Source of the DNA: an uncultured Oscillospiraceae bacterium
GTDB lineage: Bacteria > Bacillota > Clostridia > Oscillospirales > Oscillospiraceae
Direction: 5' to 3'
Length of the DNA stretch: 64,000 nucleotides
Assembly: GCA_947631395.1 (NCBI GenBank)
Contig: CANRLF010000004.1
Span: 1 to 64,000 of the forward strand
The notes under the pieces are model-generated. The model saw only the letters and a program-made list of their open reading frames with translations, made no database searches and was not told the origin of the DNA. The translations under genes were made by a program, and so were the position numbers. This document shows, piece after piece, positions 34,338 to 41,180 of the stretch (its first letter is position 1; the number at the start of each line of letters is the position of its first letter).

Positions 34338-35218
34338 AGAAGGCGTTTTTGATCGCCAACCCCAAATCGGGGAAACAGCGGGTGCAGACGGAGCTTTTTC
34401 ACATTGTGGACAGGCTAAGCGAGGCGGGATATATGACCACCACGGCCATCACAAAATACCGGGGCCACGCCGCGGAGCTTGCGGCCATGGCCGGGGACTT
34501 TGACCTGCTTCTGTGCACCGGCGGGGACGGGACGCTCAATGAGGTCATAAGCGGGGTTTTGAAAAACGGCGTTAAAATGCCTATCGGATATATCCCGCTG
34601 GGGTCCACCAACGATTTCGCCGGGTCCCTGGGGATACCCACGGACATCGACAAGGCACTGGACGGAATACTCGAGGGGGAGCCGCGGCCCATCGACGTGG
34701 GGAGCTTCAACGGAAGATATTTTATGGATGTGGGATTACTCGGCATATTCTCACGGACCTGCTATGAGACGCCCCAGGACATGAAGAACACTCTGGGGTT
34801 TCTGGCATACGTGCTGGAGGGCATACGGGAGGTGCCGACGGTGCACCCGGTGCCGCTGAGGATAGAGGCGGGGGAGAACATATTCGAGGGGGAGTATCTG
34901 GCCTGTGTCGTCAGCAACTCCACGAGGCTCGGGGGTGTGGTGTCGCTTGATGAGGGGCAGGTCAGCCTGTCCGACGGGCAGTTTGAGCTACTGCTGGTGG
35001 AGAAGGAGAAAACGCCGTTGCAGCTTGCCGCGTATATCCACTCCCTGCGGACGGCGAACCTCAATACCGAGGGCATGACATTTATCTCCGTCCCGGAGCT
35101 CCGGATAACCTCCACCGACGATCAGCCCTGGACACTGGATGGGGAGCGGGCCGACTGGGACGGCGTGGCGGACATAAGGGTCCTTCACGACGCCGTGAGC
35201 CTTCTTATGAAGAAATAA
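34334..35218 (+). CDS. Diacylglycerol/lipid kinase (DagK/YegS family)
   Basis: A 294-residue lipid kinase. The N-terminus KAFLIANPKSGK and the catalytic loop CTGGDGTLNEVISGV (about 60-74), with PLGSTNDFAGSLG following, are the DAGK_cat signature. Proteins of this family phosphorylate diacylglycerol or similar lipids with ATP at the membrane surface; in Firmicutes DgkB recycles diacylglycerol released by lipoteichoic acid synthesis. The start is ATG 34334, 7 nt after GGAGGT, within the GNAT stop. A gene for uridine kinase follows after 19 bp. Confidence 0.87.
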   Translation: MKKAFLIANPKSGKQRVQTELFHIVDRLSEAGYMTTTAITKYRGHAAELAAMAGDFDLLLCTGGDGTLNEVISGVLKNGVKMPIGYIPLGSTNDFAGSLGIPTDIDKALDGILEGEPRPIDVGSFNGRYFMDVGLLGIFSRTCYETPQDMKNTLGFLAYVLEGIREVPTVHPVPLRIEAGENIFEGEYLACVVSNSTRLGGVVSLDEGQVSLSDGQFELLLVEKEKTPLQLAAYIHSLRTANLNTEGMTFISVPELRITSTDDQPWTLDGERADWDGVADIRVLHDAVSLLMKK

Positions 35219-35237
35219 ATAAAAGTGGGAGGTACAT

Positions 35238-35858
35238 ATGCTTGACACGATAATGATCGGCATTGCCGGCGGGACAGGAAGCGGCAAAAGCACCCTTACA
35301 CGCCACATAAAAAACAGGTTCGGCGACGCGGTCAGCGTCATAAATCACGACAGCTACTACAAGGAGCAGTCGCACCTCACCTTTGAGGAGCGCGTGCGCA
35401 CGAATTACGACCACCCGGACGCCTTCGACACGGATCTCCTCGTCCGGCACCTGAAGGCGCTGAAGGCCGGTCAGGCCATCCAGTGCCCGGTGTACTCCTA
35501 TGTGGAGCACAACAGGACAAAGGAGACCGTGGAGATAAAGCCCACGAGCGTGGTGGTGCTCGAGGGCCTTCTCATCTTTCAGGAGCCGGAGCTCCGGGAC
35601 CTTATGGATATAAAGATTTTCGTCGACACCGACGCGGACGTCCGGATCCTTCGGCGTATCCTGAGGGACGTGAAGGAGCGGGGCAGGAGCCTGGAGTCAG
35701 TGGTGGAGCAGTACCTAACGACCGTAAAGCCCATGCACGAGCAGTTCATAGAGCCATCTAAACGCTACGCCGACATAATAATCCTGGAGGGCGGCCACAA
35801 CCTTGTCGCGCTCGATATGATAATGCAGAGGATAGCTAATCATATAGGGCAGCAGTAA
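35238..35858 (+). CDS. udk: Uridine kinase
   Basis: A 206-residue uridine/cytidine kinase. The P-loop is GIAGGTGSGKSTL (about residues 8-20), followed by the family's INHDSYYKEQ (substrate-binding Asp/Tyr), TNYDHPDAFDTDLL, PVYSYVEHNR and VVLEGLLIF segments. It phosphorylates uridine and cytidine in pyrimidine salvage. Length is as expected. GGGAGGT precedes the ATG. It is the last gene before a 19-bp stem terminator. Confidence 0.93.
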   Translation: MLDTIMIGIAGGTGSGKSTLTRHIKNRFGDAVSVINHDSYYKEQSHLTFEERVRTNYDHPDAFDTDLLVRHLKALKAGQAIQCPVYSYVEHNRTKETVEIKPTSVVVLEGLLIFQEPELRDLMDIKIFVDTDADVRILRRILRDVKERGRSLESVVEQYLTTVKPMHEQFIEPSKRYADIIILEGGHNLVALDMIMQRIANHIGQQ

Positions 35859-35865
35859 AAGAACG

Positions 35866-35920
35866 GACAGCAAAAGTCCCTGGCGGATATTGGATCTGCC
35901 AGGGACTTTTGCTGTCTGAT
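35866..35920. terminator. Long bidirectional terminator-like hairpin
   Basis: GACAGCAAAAGTCCCTGGC (35866-35884) is perfectly complementary to 35898-35916, a 19-bp stem with a 13-nt loop. The A-run and T-run lie within the arms. It separates udk from the convergent XRE-TPR gene and can serve both. The rest of the gap to 36093 shows only weak frames without binding sites. Confidence 0.75.
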
Positions 35921-36093
35921 CTCGCGACGCTGCTACTGTTCACGCTTCCGGTAAACACAATTCCGATCGTGGAGCTTGACGGTACGGCGACAGCCACAAA
36001 GGTAGAAAGCCAGGAAGTCATGGAGCCACCGGCCGACTCATACGGCGTGTCGGCAATTGCAACGGAGGATCCGGGCTTGAATGATAACATCCA

Positions 36094-37041
36094 TTAAAAA
36101 GGAAACTCCATATTTAAACGATCCTTTGCCGCTTCCTCCAAAAAAATCCTGTCCCGGTCGTTTCCAATCACCTTATAAATGCAGTAGGCGTATCTATAAT
36201 ACTCCTTACACTTCTCCAGGTCGCCCTTATAGAAATAGCAACTTCCCATAAGATCGATAAGCCCAGGCAAAAACTGGTAGTGAGCGTACTCTGCACAGAC
36301 TTTTCGACCAAGCTCCGCGACCTCGAGCGCGTCATCATAGCGTCCCGCCATGAATAATTCTCTGGTATAATTGTGAGCAACAATGGCAAAATGCCCGGCA
36401 TACTTCGATAACTCACGATAATGCTTCTGCACATATTTAAGCAATTGACTGTAAATGTCGATTGCTTTTTTTCGCTGTCCCATCAGTTCGTAAGTTGCGG
36501 CGATTTTGTTGAGTAATGTGGTTTCATCCGTACTGTATAGGCCAAGATTTATTTCATCCAGGTCTATTTTGGGGACTGTGATGCGCAGTGCCCCCATCAG
36601 GAGCTCTAACCGCTCCTCCGGGCTGTACGGGCCGTCAGGCTTTCCTAAAGTGACCTGTTCACTTATTATGTACTGGCGGATTATTCGGTCGTCCGGCTCA
36701 GCGAGCGCCTCCAGCTTTTTAATCTTTTGCAGTCCGGCCTCGCGAATACCAGCTCGGTTTTCCGGCGCGGCGCGTTCAAACCTAATAACATCAGCGAGGA
36801 TCTCATCCTGCAGAGTCTTGATCTCCATCTCGTTTTTGCTCAGCAGGGCGTAATAACGGTCATCGGGCAGTCCGAGCCGCTGGAGGAAGGCACGGATCCG
36901 GTTGTAGGAGGGCATCTGCTTGCCGTTCTCCATACGCGAGACGGTGATGGGATCGCAGATACCCTCACACAGCTGTTCCTGCGTGATCCCCAGGTCTATT
37001 CGACTTTGCTTTATGTACTCTCCGAGAAACAGTTCACGCAT
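36094..37041 (-). CDS. XRE regulator with TPR domain (RRNPP-like)
   Basis: A 315-residue regulator. Residues ~1-65 are a Cro/C1 helix-turn-helix (LGEYIKQSRIDLGITQEQL, then CDPITVSRMENGKQMPSYNR). The rest is helical tetratricopeptide-like repeats (NKIAATYELMGQRKKAIDIY, AHNYTRELFMAGRYDDALEV, GSCYFYKGDLEKCKEYYRYA). This is the architecture of Rgg/PlcR/ComR proteins, which bind secreted signal peptides through the TPR groove. The start is ATG 37041, 8 nt after AGGAG; the longer frame to 37155 passes through the promoter. No peptide gene with a leader is evident next to it, so the ligand is unknown. Confidence 0.8.
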   Translation of the reverse strand: MRELFLGEYIKQSRIDLGITQEQLCEGICDPITVSRMENGKQMPSYNRIRAFLQRLGLPDDRYYALLSKNEMEIKTLQDEILADVIRFERAAPENRAGIREAGLQKIKKLEALAEPDDRIIRQYIISEQVTLGKPDGPYSPEERLELLMGALRITVPKIDLDEINLGLYSTDETTLLNKIAATYELMGQRKKAIDIYSQLLKYVQKHYRELSKYAGHFAIVAHNYTRELFMAGRYDDALEVAELGRKVCAEYAHYQFLPGLIDLMGSCYFYKGDLEKCKEYYRYAYCIYKVIGNDRDRIFLEEAAKDRLNMEFPF

Positions 37042-37083
37042 ATAAGTGGCTCCTTGAATCAGGGTCATAACAATAATACGGTA

Positions 37084-37112
37084 ATTATATAATTTTAATT
37101 CACTAAAGTCAA
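37084..37112 (-). promoter_or_regulatory. Promoter of XRE-TPR gene (minus strand)
   Basis: On the minus strand TTGACT (37112-37107), 17-nt spacer, TATAAT (37089-37084), about 45 bp before the ATG. The 37042-37424 gap otherwise holds only the promoter/operator at 37244. Confidence 0.75.
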
Positions 37113-37243
37113 GAGAGGCGACAGGTCGTTTTGTGTATATTTTACAGAAAGGCATGGAAGCGTGATATTTATTGCCATATCAAACCATACCGTCCGCGGC
37201 ATGAGTAAGACAGCCATGAGGTATTCTGCAACTAAATTATAAC

Positions 37244-37274
37244 TTGTATTTTATTTATACAGTCGTATAAATAA
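37244..37274 (+). promoter_or_regulatory. Promoter with BlaI-type operator
   Basis: TTGTAT (37244-37249), 16-nt spacer, TATAAA (37266-37271). A perfect 24-bp palindrome (37251-37274) with core TTATAC-AGTC-GTATAA overlaps the spacer and -10. The same core occurs upstream of the FemAB and BlaI genes. The nearest downstream gene is the amidase-like gene at 37425, leaving a ~150-nt leader. Confidence 0.6.
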
Positions 37275-37424
37275 ACGGGATGGGGTGTAAAAGAGTTGTC
37301 GTTTTGTGTTATTTTTATTTGTCCGTAGACGATATGTGCGTATGACCTTCATTGCGGTATCGTATTATTGCGGCCATGATAAAGCAAAACGGTCATTATA
37401 TTTATTTTATAAGGAGGAAAGCCC

Positions 37425-38594
37425 ATGAAAAAAATCATATGTTTGTTATTGGCGGTGGCGACTTTGGCGACGTGTACACTGAGCGCCCTGGCCCTGGAGA
37501 ACGCCGAGGACGCGAAAAAGGACATCGCCGATAAGGCTAAATTCGAGCAGTCGATCATTGACGACGTCTGTGAGAGCGTCATCGAAAGTTACGCCGAGTA
37601 TTACACGATCCCCAGCATCCACGGCGAGATCAGCGATGTGGAGCAGGTGTCAGGAGGCACCAGGTATATAGTTGATGTGGAGTTCACGAAGGTCCTGCTG
37701 GCTGAAAGTGCTTCTGAGCTGCCGTATATCCAGGGAATGGAGGCCGCGGTGGAGAAGATAGAGGACGCTGAACAGAAGGCGGCAGCTCAGGCCACCCTCG
37801 ACGCGCGGAAGTACGAGATCGACACGATGTACATCGGTGCTCAGCAGTATGAGTCATCGACATTTAGCGTGGTGGTACCGGATACGGCGTCGATAGCGAA
37901 GGCCGACAAGGACGAGTATGTAATGAGCTTTGTTGGCGAGTTCGGCGAGATGGATATGGAGGCATTTGCCCCCCAGTCCAGAGAGGAATTGTACCACGAC
38001 GGCGAGACCCGGGCAGCTCAGATCGCCGAGTCGGTAGCGATCAGCCAGACGCTGGCTTCACCCGCCGCGGCACAGACCACGAAAACAAATCCAAGCGACC
38101 CGACGGATTACGACAGGGTCGCCGCGAGAGACTGAAAATATTCCTGCGGGAAATGCACAAAGAGCCCCCACACCTGCCGCAATAAGGAATATGAGTTTTA
38201 TAACGGAGCTGATTGCGCCAATTTCGTTTCGCAGGCGATATATGCCGGCGGAATAAGCCAGGAGAGCAGATGGTATCCTGGTACGACGACATGGATAAAC
38301 ACGGGATGGAGAGAAGACATCTATGGGCTGGCAGAATACATGGTCGATCAGGGCTTTTTCTTTGAATCAACGAACAAGCACGATGCCTTCGCCGGTAGTA
38401 TAATATATTGGAACCAATACTCACATGTGGGGATGGTCGACGCCAATGACTCCGTTACCCTGACCTTTTGTGCCCATACGGGCGACCGTAAGTCTTTGTC
38501 GTTCAAGAGCTGGAATGGCGCGACTGCGGATACAGACGTAAAATTCTATGTACCTGTGTGGGATTCCTACGCGGGCACGTATACTGCTGTGTGA
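37425..38594 (+). pseudogene. Secreted amidase_6-type protein with in-frame TGA
   Basis: A 389-codon frame interrupted only by TGA at 38133-38135. Residues 1-24 are a signal peptide (KKIICLLLAVATLATCTLSALA). After a ~200-residue N-terminal domain comes YDRVAARD, the opening of the putative amidase domain (Amidase_6), then the TGA. The same frame resumes as KYSCGKCTKSPHTCRNKEYE, FYNGADCANFVSQAIYAGGI (catalytic-type Cys), RWYPGTTTWINTGW and YWNQYSHVGMVDAND (catalytic-type His), ending at 38594. No frameshift occurs on either side. So it is either a recent nonsense mutation or a recoded UGA. The product would be a cell-wall or peptide amidase outside the cell. AAGGAGG precedes the ATG. The upstream operator suggests BlaI control. 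Confidence 0.75.
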
Positions 38595-38764
38595 TCCGCG
38601 GCTTCGGGCCGAAGCTGACCAATGTTTCGGTATGCACCAAACAATACATTAAAACCCCCGGCCACGAGATAGCCAGGCCGTTTTGCTTGCCGTATTTGGC
38701 TGTGGATAATCAAGAAACGGGCGGAGCTCGCCAGGGGAAACAAAATTGAAAGGAGCTTTTAAAA

Positions 38765-39208
38765 ATGAGAAAAGGTATTTTCTGCTCTATGCTTTCCGTG
38801 CTGGTGGCGGTCGCGCTGCTGCTGGCGTTCCAGGGGTGCGGTCAGCAAAAGCGGTCAGGTGAAAAATATGAGAACAGCGAGCTGGGCTTCAGAATGGAGT
38901 TCCCGGCCTCCTGGAAGGACAGGTATACGGTGGAGGCAAATCCCGCAGACAATAACGGGACCAGCGTCGTAATAAAGACCAACTGGGACGGGGTGCTTTG
39001 CTACGTGTTCCGTTATACGCAGGAGCAGTTCGCCGGGGAAGGGAGTTCCCCCGTTGAGCACAAGCTGCTGGGCGAAAATGACAAGTATGCTTACGTGATG
39101 ATCTTCCCGGGCGATGTGATGTACGATCCGCTGAACAGTGAGCAGGTCGACACCTACACCGAGATGAGGAACGACCTGGATAAAAACGTAAGCTTCGAGA
39201 TAATCTGA
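38765..39208 (+). CDS. Small lipoprotein, PsbP-like fold suspected
   Basis: A 147-residue lipoprotein. Its leader (LSVLVAVALLLAFQGC) has a lipobox FQGC with Cys25. The mature part begins EKYENSELGFRMEFPASWKD, the pattern of small PsbP/MOG1-like lipoproteins in Firmicutes, and has no catalytic motif. A similar opening (GNGFSLYIADEGW) occurs in the sensor part of the BlaR1-like protein nearby, which may be meaningful. GAAAGGAG lies 12 nt before the ATG. It may be co-transcribed with the amidase-like gene 170 bp upstream; no terminator is obvious between them. Confidence 0.7.
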   Translation: MRKGIFCSMLSVLVAVALLLAFQGCGQQKRSGEKYENSELGFRMEFPASWKDRYTVEANPADNNGTSVVIKTNWDGVLCYVFRYTQEQFAGEGSSPVEHKLLGENDKYAYVMIFPGDVMYDPLNSEQVDTYTEMRNDLDKNVSFEII

Positions 39209-39236
39209 GAGCGGCCGGAACGGCCGCCACGCCGGC

Positions 39237-39538
39237 ACCGAGGACGCTCCGACAGCCTTGAGGCACTTTCTGGACGCAAGGCACTTCAGGGAACTCTTCG
39301 CCGTGGGGATAACGGATTACAGCGTGACATTGGACGGATGGGCCCATGACGAGGTGAGGCCGCACGTGTCCGGGCGGACGCGTTGGTGTTCTGCCCGGAC
39401 GGCACGGTGGTGAGAAGACGCGCCGGGGCGGACGCGGAGGAGATGGTGGGATATGTGGACCCGGACGGGGGATTGGTTGTAGGTGATGGGGGTGCGGGCT
39501 CTTTGGAGATAGCGGTTGACAGTTTCTTTATTTTGTAA
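39237..39538 (+). pseudogene. Frameshifted remnant of an unknown gene
   Basis: Two plausible coding segments in different frames abut near 39377. The first reads FRELFAVGITDYSVTLDGWA then HDEVRPHVSG; the second reads ADALVFCPDGTVVRRRAGAD and ends EIAVDSFFIL with TAA at 39536-39538. Together they resemble the end of one protein with a single frameshift. No start codon or ribosome binding site is seen, so only a 3' remnant remains. The family is unknown. Confidence 0.4.
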
Positions 39539-39550
39539 CTGAATTGTAAC

Positions 39551-39603
39551 TTGACAGGCTGTTATACGGCTGTATAATAAGGTTATGTTATACAACTGTA
39601 TAA
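39551..39603 (+). promoter_or_regulatory. Promoter with two BlaI-type operators (FemAB gene)
   Basis: TTGACA (39551-39556), 16-nt spacer, TATAAT (39573-39578). Operators TTATAC-GGCT-GTATAA (39562-39577) and TTATAC-AACT-GTATAA (39588-39603) are 26 bp apart; the first overlaps spacer and -10, the second lies just downstream of the start. The layout is the same as at the blaI promoter. Confidence 0.75.
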
Positions 39604-39621
39604 CAAAGGAGGGGATTGAGG

Positions 39622-40713
39622 ATGAGGGTAGGGGGAGATGACGCGGAGCTTGAGCGGGCGGAGAGGTTTTGCGAGAGTCACCCGAGGGGGCACTTTATGC
39701 AATCCACAAGATGGGCGGCGGTGAAGTCGAATTGGGGAAATGAGGTCGTTATCGCAGAGGAGAGCGACGGGCGGATAACCGGCGTGCTCAGCGTGCTTAT
39801 AAGGAAAATACCGGCGTTCGGGAACCTGATGTACTGCCCCCGGGGTCCGGTGTGCGATATTCACGACGCCGACGCCCTCCGCCAGCTCACCGAGGGGGCC
39901 AGATTCCTGGCGAAAAGGTATAGGGCGATGGCACTAAGAATGGAGCCGGATGTTCCGGAGGAGGACGGGGAGTTTCGTGGGATAATGGAGGCTCTGGGCT
40001 ATAAGATACGGGACGATGTGAAGAGCAACAGGGACCTTATCCAGCCGAAAAGCGTTTTTCGCCTGGACCTTCGGGGCAAGACGGAGGAGGAGATCTTCGC
40101 CGGGTTCCACAAAAAGCTCCGGTACAACATACGCCTGGCCCAGAGGCGGGGCGTGGAGATCAGGGAGGGGACGAGAGAGGATATACCGGTATTCTATAAG
40201 CTCATGGAGGAGACGGCCGACCGGGACAGGTTCATCATACGGCCAATAGAGTATTACAGGCGGGTCTGGGACGAGCTGGGGCCGGAGCATGTGAGGCTGA
40301 AGATCGCCTTCGTTGACGATGGGGCGGTGGCGGCGGCGATAGCGGTAAGCTACGCTAAACGTACATGGTATGCCTACGGGGCCAGCGCCACGGAGGGACG
40401 GTCATTTAAGCCCTGCGAGCTTTTGCAGTGGGAGATGATACGCGACGCCCTGCGCCGTGGGGATGATGTATACGACCTGCGGGGATTTTTGGAGATAACC
40501 GACGGGAGCGACCCGCGCTCGGGCCTCTACCACTTCAAAAAGCAGTTCGGCGGGGAGCTTGAGCGACTTGTGGGGGAGGTCACGCTGCCATTCAAGCCGC
40601 TTAGATATAAGCTCTACCGTCTGGCTGAGAAGGCCCTTTTCACCGGACGGCATATTATGACAGCCGGAGGACATGGAGGGCGTGAACACGGGGCGAAGGG
40701 CGACGGGGACTGA
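39622..40713 (+). CDS. FemAB/FemX-like peptidoglycan aminoacyltransferase
   Basis: A 363-residue protein of the FemAB family, which adds amino acids from aminoacyl-tRNA to the lipid II or peptidoglycan stem peptide. Diagnostic segments are HFMQSTRWAAVKSNWG (residues ~23-38), NLMYCPRGPVCDIHD, VFRLDLRGKTEEEIFAGFHK-type region with KLRYNIRLAQRRGVEIREGT (~167-187), TWYAYGASATEGRSFKPCEL and YDLRGFLEITDGSDPRSGLY with FKKQFGGE. The tRNA-binding coiled-coil of FemA is absent, giving the shorter FemX-like form. The start is ATG 39622 (8 nt after GGAGG). Its promoter carries two BlaI-type operators, implying induction by cell-wall stress. Confidence 0.85.
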   Translation: MRVGGDDAELERAERFCESHPRGHFMQSTRWAAVKSNWGNEVVIAEESDGRITGVLSVLIRKIPAFGNLMYCPRGPVCDIHDADALRQLTEGARFLAKRYRAMALRMEPDVPEEDGEFRGIMEALGYKIRDDVKSNRDLIQPKSVFRLDLRGKTEEEIFAGFHKKLRYNIRLAQRRGVEIREGTREDIPVFYKLMEETADRDRFIIRPIEYYRRVWDELGPEHVRLKIAFVDDGAVAAAIAVSYAKRTWYAYGASATEGRSFKPCELLQWEMIRDALRRGDDVYDLRGFLEITDGSDPRSGLYHFKKQFGGELERLVGEVTLPFKPLRYKLYRLAEKALFTGRHIMTAGGHGGREHGAKGDGD

Positions 40714-40734
40714 TGTTTGTTGCCGATTTGTAAC

Positions 40735-40787
40735 TTGACATATTATTACATAAACGTATAATGAAGGTATATTATACAATCGTATAA
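40735..40787 (+). promoter_or_regulatory. blaI promoter with BlaI-type operators
   Basis: TTGACA (40735-40740), 16-nt spacer, TATAAT (40757-40762). A perfect operator TTATAC-AATC-GTATAA lies at 40772-40787; a degenerate one (TTACAT-AAAC-GTATAA) lies 26 bp upstream at 40746-40761, overlapping the -10. The layout mirrors the FemAB promoter and indicates autoregulation. Confidence 0.8.
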
Positions 40788-40808
40788 ATACGGTGAGGAG
40801 GTACATAT

Positions 40809-41180
40809 ATGAAGAGACTTGGCGACGCGGAGTTGGAGATAATGCTGGCGGTGTGGGGGGCCGGGAAGGCGGTGAACTCGGTTTATGTGCACGATAAGCT
40901 GAAGGGCAGTCGGGACTGGGCGCTACCGGCGGTGGCGACGAGCCTGAACAGGCTGGTGGAGAAGGGGTTCCTATCTATTGATAAGCAGGGGCGGACGAAC
41001 CTGTATAGTCCGCTTATCTCAGAGCGGGAATACAAGGCCGCGGAGAGCCGGGGGATACTGGACAGGCTCTTTGGGAGCAGCTTCAAGGGGCTGATGTCCG
41101 CCCTTTACGACGGGGACAGAATAGGGGAGAAGGAGATAGAGGAGCTTCGCTCCTTCCTTGACGAAATGGAGGACAAGTGA
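40809..41180 (+). CDS. blaI: BlaI/MecI-family repressor
   Basis: A 123-residue winged-helix repressor: LGDAELEIMLAVWGAGKAVN opens the domain and TSLNRLVEKGFLSIDKQGRT holds the end of the recognition helix and the wing, followed by YSPLISEREY and a C-terminal dimerisation helix region. BlaI dimers bind palindromes of the TACA/TGTA class and are inactivated by proteolysis triggered by BlaR1. GAGGAGGT precedes the ATG. The stop overlaps the blaR1-like start. The expected cleavage region near the middle of helix 5 is present but the exact site is not obvious. Confidence 0.92.
   Translation: MKRLGDAELEIMLAVWGAGKAVNSVYVHDKLKGSRDWALPAVATSLNRLVEKGFLSIDKQGRTNLYSPLISEREYKAAESRGILDRLFGSSFKGLMSALYDGDRIGEKEIEELRSFLDEMEDK

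Noticed and set aside
35836..36097. Short open frames on both strands between udk and the XRE-TPR gene
   Set aside because: I considered a signal-peptide gene for the RRNPP-like regulator. Neither frame has a ribosome binding site or a secretion leader, and one runs through the terminator stem.
38133..38170. SECIS element for selenocysteine at the in-frame TGA
   Set aside because: The only stem just downstream is 4 bp (TTCC/GGAA) and lies closer than usual. It is too weak to assert recoding, so only the interrupted frame is reported.
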